Shown: one piece after another, positions 39,446 through 51,800 of the stretch
How the letters are laid out: each line of letters starts with the position of its first letter
How positions within the stretch are numbered: the stretch's first letter is position 1
DNA from: Larus michahellis
Taxonomy: Eukaryota > Chordata > Aves > Charadriiformes > Laridae
Length of the DNA: 64,000 nt
Direction: 5' to 3'
Assembly: GCF_964199755.1 (NCBI RefSeq)
Contig: NC_133896.1
Span: forward strand, 90,256,215 to 90,320,214
Made by a program: the position numbers and the translations under genes
The notes under the pieces: generated by a model
What the model was told of the DNA's origin: nothing
Seen by the model: the letters and a program-made list of their open reading frames with translations, nothing else
Databases searched by the model: none

Positions 39446-41645
39446 ATAAGCAGTACAGAGGCCTAGCAAAGTCCACTCATGAGAACAGCTGATCTGAAGA
39501 AAAAGGCACTATTTTCCTAGTAGTTTTTGCAACCAGACCTGGGGTCTGAATATACACCTCTTGCCCCATTTACAGTCATTGCCCCCATACTGGCCTAATA
39601 TAAGAACGTGAGCCCTGGTTTTCACAGGCACTAACATATATGTGATCGATACTGGGTTTGTGCATGGTAAAGTGATTTTTGGGGCACAAGGTGGCATTTG
39701 ATCAACTCTGTGTGGAACATTTCGGGGGTTTTTTGTGTCAGTCCACCACTGGCTGCAGGTTGAACTTCTGTCCTCTGCTGAAATGGAATTCCCTTTCATC
39801 ACAATACGAACTTCGTTCTACCAGGGAGTGCTATGATTTACACTGAATTCCTGTTCTGTTTCTTCAATCTTCGAACAAGTTTGAGCATTATTTGACCATA
39901 CAAAGAGATGAATGACTGTTTTGATGTTGAGGTTGAAGAAAGTCTAAGTGCTTTGGCAGGGAGGATTTCCAGCTTTGACAATGCTCTAGGCAAAACGGAA
40001 GCTTGATTCGTGTCCATACAGAAAGAACTGTATTTATGATTATATATATCACTTGTAATCTCCTGTAAAGAGAGCTGGTTTATGCAAAGCTTGATCTCAT
40101 ATTTAATGAGACAGACTGTGCGGAAAACTGAAGCGCATCTGTGGTCAGAAGTGAGAGAAGAAACAATAAACTTCAAGATTCCTCCTCTCAAATGTGAACT
40201 TTTAACTTTCAACCCGAGAGAGAGAGAACAAACTGACATTAGGGAAAGGAGAAATCATGTTAAATCTTAGAAACCTTACCAACCTGACCAAATTTCGCAG
40301 TAATGTGAATTGCAATTAATTCAAATCGATTTTTTAAAGGACATTTCTTCAGAAGGTAAAATTTACCCCAGCGCTGTGGTCTTACAGTCCTATGGAGCTA
40401 ATCTAAATTCCCAGTGAACCTAAAACTCCTTAAGTTAATGAGTCACGCACTTAGTGAAAGAGTACAGGAAGACTTGGCGTCTGTGCTGATTATACGCAGG
40501 CTTGCATAAGAAACATGGCCAAGAGGAAAGTACTCTTAGGACTGTTTTGCAGCCCTACCCAATGGTCCAAAGCTCGCTCTGTCCTCAAACCAGGCTGTCC
40601 CCTGGGACAAGGCTGGAGGCAGATCCGCGATGAGAAGGGCAGATGGGAGGGAAACGCTGAAACTGGTGGAGGAGAAGGCATAGGCTGAAGGGACGAAATA
40701 AGGTTACCGTGACGGCTGCTGCTTGGAACTTGCAATAACCCTCCGTCTAAAGCAAATAAGTCTAAAAGATAGGCGAGGGCTGGAATAACAGTTCTGCCGG
40801 CGATACTATTGAAGCGCCGTGTACCTCGGCGCGCAGAGGTTTAACCAAATCAGCCACGTTATTTTTAAAGGTGTCTCTGCCCTTGAGCCACCTCCCCGTC
40901 AAACGCAGCCGACGGACGGGCCCGCCGGAGTCCGGCTCCGTCTCCCCGAGCGAGACGCGGCTTCAGCTGACAAGAGAAGAGCCGGAGGAGGGAGAAGCGT
41001 TAATAAATGCAGCACCGTCATTGCCGCATTGTGGTGTCGGAGGGCACTGCCTTACACGGCGGGGCTGATCAGCAGGGAAATTAAAGCCTTCGCCGCTTTC
41101 GGGCGTTAAAAATAAGTCCCTCGTCACTTTTCGGGATCTGTCGGCTCCGTCAGATTCCGCTTCGGGAAACCCAAATCTTCTGCTCCTTCGCCGTCCCCCC
41201 ACCCCCCGCCACGACCCATGCAGTGGAAACAGGGCCACGGGCGCGATGTTTTTATTCACGTCGCGCCCTGCCAGCGTGACCCTCGGCGGTTTCCGACCAC
41301 GTATAGATATGTATACATCCCCCTATCTATCCGTAACCAACAACCGCTGCCCTCTCGGCCAGCCGGTCCGGGCGGCCGGGCTGCCCGGCAGACGCAGCCA
41401 CCCCCTCATGAGGAGCCTACCCTGCCGCCCCGTCATGAGGAGCCCCCGGCTCGGAGAGTAGGGGGCTAACGGCCACCGACAGCCGTTGGGGAGCGCGCGC
41501 CCCCACCAACTCGCCAGCTACCTTTGCCCCCCGGCGCCCCCTTCCAGCCCTCGACGAGGAAGCGGCGTTAATTGGCAGTCTCGGAGAGCCAATGGGCGGT
41601 GGCGAGGCGGGAGGTCGCTCTTCGCCCTCGCCCAATCGAGCCAGG

Positions 41646-41733
41646 CGCCTGGCGCGTCCGCCAATCGGAGGGGCGGGGGAGGCGGGCGGACACCCGCCTC
41701 CCCCGCCCCTCCGATTGGCGGACGCGCTAGGCG
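41646..41733. repeat. 41-nt near-perfect inverted repeat in promoter
   Basis: The left arm 41646-41686 pairs with the right arm 41693-41733 at 40 of 41 positions, the exception being a G-T pair; the loop is six bases (41687-41692). Each arm carries a CCAAT box next to a GC box, so the two CCAAT boxes face opposite ways. Confidence 0.95.
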
Positions 41734-41779
41734 GGCGCGGGGGGCGGCAGTCGGTGCGGCGGCGGGGAGGGGAGCGCTG

Positions 41780-41891
41780 GGGATTGTCGTGAGTTCCTCT
41801 GCACTCTCTCGCCGTCTCCGTCGGCTCTCTCCCTTCTTCCTTCGCTGCCGGCGGGTGCAGCGCAGGAGACCGGCAGTTCCCGGCGCTTCAG
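41780..41891 (+). other. non-coding first exon, probable PACSIN2 (start approximate)
   Basis: The exon is CT-rich, has no ATG, and ends with the consensus donor TTCAG|GTGAGG. The start is placed about 50 bp past the last CCAAT/GC boxes by usual spacing and is uncertain. PACSIN2 (an F-BAR membrane-bending protein, FAP52 in chicken) is the syntenic candidate. Confidence 0.5.
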
Positions 41892-42460
41892 GTGAGGGCG
41901 GCGCCCTCCCCTGGGGCCCTTAGGCTCAGATGAGAGGTTTGAGTTGGAGGCCGGGGGTTTAGACCCCTGTCAGAGCCTTTTTGGGGGTGGGGGGGACGCG
42001 GAACGGCGGGCGGTGGGACCCCACCGGCGGGCGCGGGGAGGGCGCTTGGTTCAGCCGTGGCGCCTGGGCCGGCGCTGCCCGTGCCCCGTAGTGTGCCGCG
42101 AAGGCCGCGTTGGGTGCCGGGGGGCTGAAGCGGGGGGGTGCGGGCCCGCAAGCCCCGCGGTGGTGTCGGGGTTTCCTCTCCGACGGGCGCGGGGAAGGTG
42201 AAGGTCTCCTTGCCAGGGCGCCTGGCGGGGAAGGGCAGGGCTGGGGCTTGCCGAGGGATGACGACACTGGCTGTGGGGAGGCTCGGTTCCTGTAGGAGGG
42301 AAGAGCTCCCTGCTCGGGGAAGTTTAGTGACCCACTCGGTGGTGGGTGACGGCGTTGTGTTTTGGGAGGGGAGGAAAAGAGGGCGAGGAGGGAGACCTGA
42401 AATTGAGCCGTTGGGTTTTTCCTTCCCGGCTTTGAAATCCCGGCGTCCTGGATGACGGCA

Positions 42461-45400
42461 GGTAACGATGCAGGTTTGGTGGAGGAAGGTGTTTCTATGG
42501 GAGAGAGTGAGATTTTAGACGGTTTACAGCCTCCTGAGTACCGGTAATGACACAGCTACGTCAGGCTTCTCAGTCTTGCCATTGCTGCCTTCTCCTCTTG
42601 ACTTTCCCATTTTTGGTTTGTGGAAAGAATCTCCTCATCTCCCAGAGTGAAATGTCTGTGTGAGAGACAGAAGTCTCTTTATGTGCATCGAGGCTACCTG
42701 GTTAGAGAAAGACTGGGTATCTACAGCGTCTGCTTGGATTGCTGTATCCATCTTTCCCGGCTGCTTGGCTGTCTCTGGTTGGAGTGACTCAGAAGCTGAT
42801 AGTCTCAGTCTTCTGAGCCTTCATCCTTTTGCCCTAGCAGTAGAGGAGGCCAGAAAGGTGTGAGTGACACATGTTGTCCTTTGCAAACTGAACATTTGAA
42901 AACTAGATGTAATCTGGTAGTTTTAAATGTTTAGTTTTTTTGGTAGCTATTCTTGATTAAAACCGTAGATTAGTTAAGGTAATTTAAAACAAGTACACCA
43001 CTGCTCATGTTCCCTGTACTGATTTCAGTAAGTTTGACCATTTGTACGTGACCCACACTGGGGTAAAAAATGAGCCTTCGTATGTGCTAGACACTTTTGT
43101 TTTCTTCTGTTGCACTCCACGACCTTGTAACAGACTGCTTGAAAGGTTGCCATAAGACTGTTTTCTCTCACTACAGGGGTATTTTTTCCCTTCTGTTAAT
43201 TTGGATTTAATTTCAGGGTTTGCTCTGCCCTGCTGTAAAGACAGAGCCTTTCCACTGCTTTGAAAAGGTAGAAGTATGAACAGTGCACTATTATAATAGT
43301 CATAGTGAAGACTGCATTATGTAAGCAACTGAGTTTTCATTCTGGTTTTAGTGCAACAAAAAGGTCATTCTCCTCTGTCTGTGATGGGACTAATATAAAA
43401 ACATTGCTTCATTGCTTTCTTGGGGGTGGGGGGGAAAGGCTTGTATTTCTGTTTAAAGGTGAGAGGTAACTAAAACAGTTTGCCAGCTGTATTTCAGATG
43501 GGCAAAATTTCTTAATTGTGTTTTTAACTATTAAGGTTATTAGCACCAAGGGCTAATGTGCTTGCTTTTTCATACCTGTACCTGCTTGAAATTATGTTTT
43601 GTCAAACTTGCAATTTGCCTTCAAAGATAGAGTTATGTTCTGCCAGTTATGACTGAATCAGCTTACACAGTAGCAAGTATTAGTGCACAGGGCATGTTTA
43701 ATTAGCACAATGCAGCATCATTTTAGAGATCTCTGATCATATTATACCACAGCTTAGGTGTGGTAAGCAGGAGAGGATTGCAGGTGCCACCTCATGCTCT
43801 GTAGTGTTAACCTTGGCATGGCTGTTTAGTGTTCAAGTGCTCCAAACTCCCCTTGGTGCATAGTTCATGGTTCTAGAGTCACGTTCTTCAGCTCAGGGTC
43901 TATGTGTTATGCAGTACCGTACTAGAATAAACATTAAAAACTGCCCTGTGGGGTTAAACTGCATACCACACATCAAGCAGCAATATCAGTGTTAAAAGGA
44001 AGATACATAACACAATTGTAGTTAGCGATGAAATAGTTTACTAATGGTTGATAGGCAAAACTGTTTTGGAATTATTTTTTCACTGAATGTTTTTTCAGTC
44101 ATTTTGAAGAGGGTGTGCTGCAAGTGGATGCAGTAGTTAATATTGAGCTGACAAATTAGATGGCATTTGTGATTGCTGGGTTTGATGTTAGCTGTATGCC
44201 TCTTTGTGGATGGTCTTAAGTGTTTTTAACTTTGTTTTTTAATGTGTCATAGGTTCATGAGAGAGTTTCTATATTCCACAAGTCATTTCTGTGACAAAAC
44301 CTTCATTTTACTTTGTAGTGTATGTTTAACTGTATTTTTCTAGTTCTTCTTTTTAGTTCTTTTAGTATTTGAAATACTGTTATAGTAACATGGCCTTCTG
44401 ATTGTGCAGTGATATTCTGGGCGACGTTTTGATCGATGACTGTTTGTAAATAATACCCTCAGAAAATACCTAGATGATATATTTTTCTAATGGGTAGATG
44501 TCTGCTTTCTTTTGTTGTATGAGGGCACTTGAATGTTGGTCTGAAAATCAGTATTGTGAAGCCGTTATTTTTACCAGGTGACATGTTTGAATGATTCAGT
44601 GTTAGGCATAAGAAGTTTTTTTTCTCGTGGTCTGTTTATACAACATATGTGTACCTCTTTCTTCTCTAGAGCTGAGCAAGCTACTTGCTTAAAGATGACC
44701 TTATGTCAATTCTGTACTTCCCTGATTGTGGTTAAAATGAGCCCAAAAGTTTCTGTGACTTGAATTGGTAGCCTTTAAATGCAGGACAAGAGACTTCTAT
44801 GCGTGTTACAGGAATGGCAAAGGGTAAAATGCTCAGTGGTGCTGCTAGTCAAGAATTGCTTGTGCTTGTAGGAACCTGTGTGAGTAATATAAACTAGCTA
44901 AAAGGTAGCTTTCTGCTTCTGAGATGGTGCATGGTTTTCTCAATGTGGGAGTAGCAGGTCCTGGGAAAAGTTGCGTCGTCTTGTACAATCGGGCAGGAGA
45001 ATGGTAGGTGCAGATCGAAGTTTTTTTTAAATAGATTTGTTTAAACATGCACGTAAACTAATACATTGGAGTAGTGTTTTGTTGATTCTTGGGATCTCTG
45101 CTTTTTAAAAGAAATTCTAAGATTTAATGACTTACTCCTTGCCTCAGCCCAGGAATGAAGTCTCTAATGCTTGAATTGAAGACTAGTCCGTGGGATGAAC
45201 AACTTCTTTGTAACATAGGATTTAATTCAAATTCTGTCTTAATCCCTAAAACTTCAAGAAATGGCATTGTTCCTTTCAACTAAACCTAGTTAGTGATTTT
45301 TGACTTGACTTAATGTAACAATGAATTGTTCTCAGGACATGAAAAGGAAGAAAGCAGGAAATAACAGTGATGTAGCTGTATTGAGATAAACTGAGCTAAG

Positions 45401-47945
45401 TATTCTAAGTCTGTGGTTGAATACAATGGTGTACTTAATATGAATGTTAGCTGGCTAGCTGGCTTACTGGGGTTGGGAGGAATAACCTAAAGTCAGTGGT
45501 AAAAAGGCTGTTGTATCCTCGCATTGGTTGTCAGTTGAATTTGTCATGAGACTTGAATGTCATCCCTTTATGTGCTGTCCTGCAAGGTTCCTTGCTTGGG
45601 GCAAGGGAACAGTCAAAGTTTTTCTAACGGTGGTGGTCTAGAATCTGCCTTGATATGTGCTCCTTGGAGCGTGAGTAATTCTGCTTGAGCCACTGTGAAC
45701 TGGTGTGTCTTGGTAGAGTCCCGTGAATCTTGGTGGACAGGATGTGTCAATATTTGAGAAGGTACTCAGCCCTAATTAGTAAATAGGGATAGAGCTAGCA
45801 TGGATATTATAATGCTGCACAGTAATGAGCTCTGAAGCAGGAAGAAAATGTCTCTAAGGCTTTAAGTGATGTAGTTTGGTTCAATTTTTTAGAATATGCA
45901 AATATTTAAAAACTGTTCTGTCTTACACAACGTGTTGTAAATATTTTGACAGTGTTGGAAACCTGTATCTTGCAATGTTTAGTTTTGGGCCAATGCATGT
46001 TATTAACCCCTTTTGCCTTGTGTAGGACTCTGCTTAAAGTTAAGAATTAATTCCAAGGCAATTTTAAACAAACAACTTTGCCTTTTATCTTATACTCTAG
46101 ACCAGTGAATAACAAACCAGATTACAATATAACAGCAAAAATGGCGCGGGTAAGAACAGTCTGTCAAATCATATTATTAAATGTTTGTTTCAAACAATTT
46201 TACTGAATGAGACTGGGTTTTATGTAATCTTTTGATGTAAATTTATAGATGTGACATAGTAGGTGCCCCGAGAATGGATGCCATGCAGGTTCTAAGTAGC
46301 ACTGTGAGGTCAGAGTTTGCAAGTATGCATTTTAAATATCGTGTAATGCCTGTTGTGATTTTATGTATCACAGAATTGCGATGTACTTGGAAGCTCTTAG
46401 CTTTTGATTATAAAGTAGTAGGTTGTTTACTAATATTAAAACTGGATGACTGTGGTGTTTCTGTAATCTTCATTGTGAAGTGTCTTTTTGCAGAAATTAT
46501 CTGTCTTGTTATTATTATTGGGTCTTTGTACATGAGTAGCACAAATAGGACTCATAAATCTGATTTTTATGTACGATAAGAAGGTAATCTCCCCCACATA
46601 TCAGGCACTGCCAGCTGGTGATTGTAACAACAAAAGGTGTGTATTGACTGAGTTCTGAAAGGGCTAGCAGAGTTCTCATGCCTGCATCTGCAACTCTGCT
46701 TTCTAAGCCAAGGGTTCTGGGTTCCAAAAGCAGCTTGCACAGAACTTCTTACTTAGTATTGTAATGGTAGGTGAATATTGAAATAAGAATTTTAGTTGTT
46801 CTCAATAGCAGATGCACAGCCATACTTCAGTATTCTTTTAAGCTTATGTGGTGGGTTTTTTTTTGGTTGGATTTTTTTTTTAATTTCTGACTTAATAGGT
46901 CAAATGAAGGGTATGGGGTGAATATGGTTCATGTGTCCTTCTTAAAAGGAGTAATGTGAAGTACAGATTTCAATAAATGACCTGCTATGAATCATAGGAC
47001 AAATGGGACATCTTTTTAGTTCGACTTATGTCTCTGATCCTCTCCCTTAATAGAGTCTTTCTTGGCAAATTGACAGGTACCTGGATCACTGCTGAGTGGA
47101 ACAATGCTGCTTTCTTGTCAGGAGAAATGATAAATCTATAACAAACAGGTCTAGGTATGTTAAAGCAACGTTTTGTATTTAATGGAACCACATGTATACA
47201 ACATCATCTGGTAGGCATGCTTACTTGCACAGTCCTTGAATAACATTTTTTTAAAGCATTTTTTACCAAAGTCTTCAGGTTTTCTCTGTCCCTTAGTAGT
47301 TACTGACAAAAGCTTCAATACTCTTTTTTGTCTGTTTGTTCTTGTCATTTATCTGAAATAATGTAACCAATCTAAGTAATCTAATATCTGGTCAACATAC
47401 AGTTGTGCTTAAATTGAAGGAGAAACTGGACAGATTGGTTAAGCTCTAGGATGACGATAACTGAAGGGAATTATTTCCAAGTTCTTGCTGGTTTGAGGTG
47501 ACGGTTCCATTCCAAAATGTGAGCACTCTGGTTTACGTGTGAGAACTGGAACTGGATAACCATTTTCTTCAAAGACCTTTTCTTTAATCTTTGTGTGTTA
47601 GGATAGAACTTCATATAAAGAATGCTGTCAGTCTTGTGTCATTCAAATACGGTGAGAAATAAATTGAGTGTTTAGGTGTTCCTCTTTTGGCAATGAAATT
47701 TTTGTCCCAGGGAACTTTTAGAGCTGCAAGTCATTCTTGCATTGAGTTGAGGTTTTTGTTTTTTTCTGAAAGCTGGTTCAATTGAAAGTAGGAACAACTG
47801 GCACATATGGATAAAGTATGATCAACCAATAACCTGTGATTCATAGTGCCGCTTCCCAAAGCAAACTTTGATGCTGTTTGAAGTAAACAGAATCATAAAT
47901 GAAAAGGTAAGTGGAAGAAGTTTTATATGGTTATCATATCATTGA
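42461..47945 (+). other. presumed first intron(s) of PACSIN2, left part
   Basis: Apart from the candidate exon at 46101-46149 I saw no exon, RNA gene or named repeat in this AT-rich stretch. Confidence 0.5.
46101..46149 (+). other. candidate second exon of the gene starting at 41.8 kb
   Basis: The acceptor (TTTTATCTTATACTCTAG) and donor CGG|GTAAGA are both good. The 49-nt exon carries an ATG at 46141 in a fair start context (CAAAAATGG) reading MAR before the donor. The ATG frame is open through the whole exon. This does not match the known PACSIN2 start (MSVTYDD), so it would be a leader exon with an upstream ATG, an alternative N terminus, or part of another transcript. Confidence 0.4.
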
Positions 47946-47950
47946 TGGTC

Positions 47951-48850
47951 TGTGGTGGGTTGACTTTGGCTGGATGCCAGGTGCCCACCAAGCCGCTCTA
48001 TTAATTCCCCCTCCTCAACTGGACAGGGGAGAGAAAATATAACAAAAGCCTTATGGGTTGAGGTAAGGACGGGGATTACCAATTACCATCACGGACAAAA
48101 CAGACTTTACTCGGGGAAATTAAATTAAATTTATTGACAATCAAATCAGAGTAGGGTAATGAAAAATAAAACCAAATCTTAAAACACCTTCCTCCCACCC
48201 GTCTCTTCTTCCTGGGCTCAACTTCACTCCTGATTTTCTCTGCCTCCTTCCCCCCTAAAGGCACAGGGGGACTTGGAATGGGGGTTGCAGTCAGTTCTTC
48301 ACGTGCTGTGTCTGCTGCTCCTTCCTCCTCGCACTCTTCCCCTGTTCATGCATGCCAGGAGCCTGCTGCAGTATGGATTTTTCACAGGGTCACAGCCTCA
48401 TTCGGGCTGCTCTGGCATGGGGCCCTCCGTGGGCCTCAGGTGAATCTCTGTTCCACGGTTACCCTCCATGGGCTGCAGGGGGACAGCCTGCCTCACCACG
48501 GCCTTTACCACGGGCTGCAGGGGAACCTCTGCTGCAGTGCCTGGAGCACCTCCTCCCGCTCCTTCCTCACTGACCTTGGTGTCTGCAGAGTTGTTACTCT
48601 CACATATTTTCACTCCTCTCTTCCGGCTGCTGCTGCACAGTTTTTTTTTTTTTTTTGTCGGTTCCCCCCCCTTAACTGTGTTATCACAGAGGTGATGCCC
48701 ATTGCTGATGGGCTCGGCCTTTGCCAGTGGTGTGTCTGTCTTGAAGCCGTCTGGCTCTATCGTACATGGGGGAAGCTTCTAGCAGTTTCTCACAGAAGCC
48801 ACCCCTGTGGTCCCCCTGCTGTCAAAACCTTTCCACACAAATGCAATACA
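47951..48850. mobile_element. complete solo LTR, avian ERVL type, 900 bp
   Basis: The element starts TGTGGTGGGTTGAC, ends CCAATACA-like (GCAATACA), and is flanked by a 5-bp direct repeat TGGTC at 47946-47950 and 48851-48855. TG...CA ends with a 5-bp duplication fit an ERVL-class LTR. The sequence matches, from memory, an LTR family abundant in neoavian birds. No internal viral genes are present, so it arose by recombination between two LTRs. Orientation is not certain because both ends are TG/CA; an AATAAA at about 48131-48136 on the minus strand slightly favours minus. Confidence 0.9.
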
Positions 48851-48855
48851 TGGTC

Positions 48856-51800
48856 TAACAATGAATTCGATGGCAGTTGTATTATACCAGAAGTTCTGCC
48901 TTTTGGGTTAATACATGTGATGATTTGGTGTAGATTTTTTTTTTAAAGGTATTTTAATGGGATGTACTCCACTCATGTTCTTTGCAGAATAGATAAATTT
49001 ATTTGCAAATTCAGAATTAACTTCCTGTTCTTCTGGTTTTTTTCCCTTATCTTCGTTTCTTGCAATTTTGGAAATATCCTCAGGAGTGTGTTTTGGAGAT
49101 GGCTTTAATGAGTAGGCACTTTTTAATCTGTGGATCATGCATTGATGTTCTGTAGGTATCTGAAGAGATGATCTTCAGATAAATGGATTTAAATTGCTGC
49201 TGCTCTTAAAATATTAAAATAGTTTGATTGTCCAGTTGCTAATACTACACAGTACAAATGCAAAAGAATTATTAATAGATTTTAATCTAGGAAGGAACCA
49301 TTTGTAATCAGCTGGTCTTATCTGAAAAGACAAGCCATAGGACTTCTGTGGATGAATCCCTGTTGGAATATGATTTAGCCACAAATAAAACTTCCCATGT
49401 AGAAAGAATGGATGTAGGGTCTACCACAACCCTGTTAGTTGCCCAGTTGGCTAGTTAGTCCTGCTGTCTGAAACAGGGTACTCTCTCTGATGTCAGATAA
49501 TATATCCTTCTAGCTGCCTACCTCACAACACTTTGTTTATATCCTACAATTCATTGAGCACGTTCAGCTGAGTATTCCTCTCCATTTCATATTGCTTCAA
49601 ATTTGGTGCTTAAAATATTAGGCCATCTTTATGAGATAGGAAAATTAAACTTTGTTTTGGTACAGCCCAATGTGGATTCCAAATTAACAGCTTTAGCTTG
49701 TGCTTATTTTGGCAAACAATCCAAATAGGTTTATCAGCACTGGTTTCTCTGTTATTTGCTATTTCCTCAGGCTTTTTCTTAAATCGGTTGTGCAGTGGAT
49801 CAGTCATGACTCCTGATCTTGTTTGACGTCACCAATAATAATGGTAAATAGCTTAGCGGTAGCTTGGTGGACACATCCTGCTCCATTATATTTTTTTGAC
49901 TCTGTATTTTGAGAGCTTAAAATAAATGCAATATCAGACTGAGCTTGTATCATTCTGTACCTTAATCAGAATACTTTGTGATAGCAAATTGAATGCTATG
50001 TTGAAACTTGTGTCTTCACCGTAGTCGTTATCACTCAGGATGGTGACCTCTTAAAAAGAAGGTGCTGTTAAGAAGTTGGTTGTATTGATTTTTCTTTTTA
50101 CCTATGTAATAATAATTATGAACTTGTTATGCTCAAGTGGAATCTTATTTGTTCCATTTTAATTGACTTGTCTTTAGTAAACTAACAGTGCCCCTTTTAA
50201 AATGCTTATGTGACATCAGTTTTTCTCTAGTCTTCTGGGACTTCCCCATTCAAAACTTCTTAAAAGTTCATGACTTAAAGCCTCCCAAATTATATTTTAA
50301 AATTCTTGAACAAAAAGTAATTTAGACATGCTTGTTTTGACTCCTAAGCCCTTTTGATTTCTAATTTGGGGGCTAATAATCATGTCATTCAGATATTATT
50401 TGTCAGCATTCATAGATTTTCTGCCTCTGTTACAACATTAAAACATTAATACTTATGAATGATAGCATTGTTGCTAAGGTTATAATACGGACAATAAAGG
50501 AGCTTTAAATATATTTGAGGTCTATCACTACAACTATTTCTGTGTTCTTTCTGGTGTCTTTCATCATTCCTAGCTCTTGTTACATTTGTTACCATGAACT
50601 TCCCCTCTTTTCCACTTTACCTGTAGCTATTTCTGTAGCTAATTTGTTTTCTTCGTCCAATGTGGTTTGGTGGCAGCTGTTAAAAAATCTTGTGTGATTC
50701 CCTGTGATTCTTGCATGATAAAGTAATATTATTTTATCAGATTGCCAAATCTGAGTCATCTCAGTTGACGCTGGAAGTGGTCCGAGTCAACTCGGGACTG
50801 GTATGCAGGTAGTCACTTTTAGTTCTGTCATCCATTCTCTTTTGAGGTAGAGTATACATAGAGTTCCTTCATATTGCATGCAGTGTGCTCTTTGAATTAG
50901 GGCATTGTCACCTATAACGCATGTTAAATTCCATGCCAATTTTAGAATTGGGAAAGTGAAACATGGAACAGATGTCAGTGGGACCAAAGTGCCCCACAGT
51001 AATGCAGCGTTCTCCTTCACACAGCAGCTTGCTGCAGAAGGAGCTGACTGCGCTGTGTTGTTTAGTGTGCTTTACTCGTCTTGGGTAGACACTAGTCAGT
51101 GCTCATGTGGTGCATGAGCTATGGAAGACGTTGCAGAGGATCTGTGGAGTGTTAGTGTTCTTTAAAGTTGTTAATTCAAATGAGTAATGAGTATTATTGC
51201 AGAAGTGTCACTGCTCCTTTCTTGACCATTTAATCCTCTTTACATACATTATAACCACTTACAGACTGTTCAGTCATGTGACTTGTACAGTGAGGTTTTA
51301 AGTGTTATGAAATGTGCTTGATTTATGTTCCCAAATGCAAAAATCTAACTTTTCTTACTTGTGTGCTTACCACTTTCACATAAACAACTGAAATATCTTT
51401 TTGCCTGTCTTTCAGAGTTTCAGACTTTTTGAAGAGTATCTTTCTTGTTCTATGCGCACTTGCTTATTCCTTTTATTAGCATAACTTCTTGTAACTCGTT
51501 AAGCTAGCTCAGAAGCTTGTTGCAGCTACTACTCACAATGATAAGTAACTTCAAAACCAGTGATGGTTTGTGTTGCTACTAATGTGGGAAATCAGGTTCT
51601 TTCCCTGGTGCCCAGCTATTTTTTCCTGCGATGTGCTCTGTGGTGGCACTGTTTAGGTGGCTGTACTGTGACTGGAGTTGGTTCCCTGGTCCGGCAAGAA
51701 ACTTTTTGACAGTAATTTTCGTCTGGATAAGGCGTAGCACCTGGTTTCCTGAATAGCATCAGTGGCATAGGAATTGGTCAGGAGGAGTGACTGGGGATGT

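Larger units (their letters stand above)
31830..40799. other. intergenic region between TTLL1 and the next promoter
   Basis: About 9 kb without a recognisable exon. It holds simple repeats, a T-run at 32829-32858, and a G-rich patch (35643-35659) that could form a quadruplex. A GC-richer block follows at 35640-36050 without coding signal. Confidence 0.65.
40800..42460. promoter_or_regulatory. CpG island, probable PACSIN2 promoter
   Basis: This is the strongest CpG island in the window. It has five CCAAT/ATTGG boxes (41571, 41589, 41632, 41661, 41714), several GC boxes, and a large inverted repeat at 41646-41733. A + strand donor closes the first exon at 41891. PACSIN2 follows TTLL1 on the same strand in mammals, so the assignment rests on gene order. 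No PACSIN2 coding exon lies in the window. Confidence 0.7.

Noticed and set aside
41486-42455. Open frames of 60-145 codons in the right-hand CpG island
   Set aside because: They cover the promoter, the inverted repeat and the donor at 41892, with no conserved motif.
48278-48946. 222-codon + strand open frame
   Set aside because: It lies almost wholly inside the solo LTR, which is non-coding; the frame is a by-product of LTR composition.
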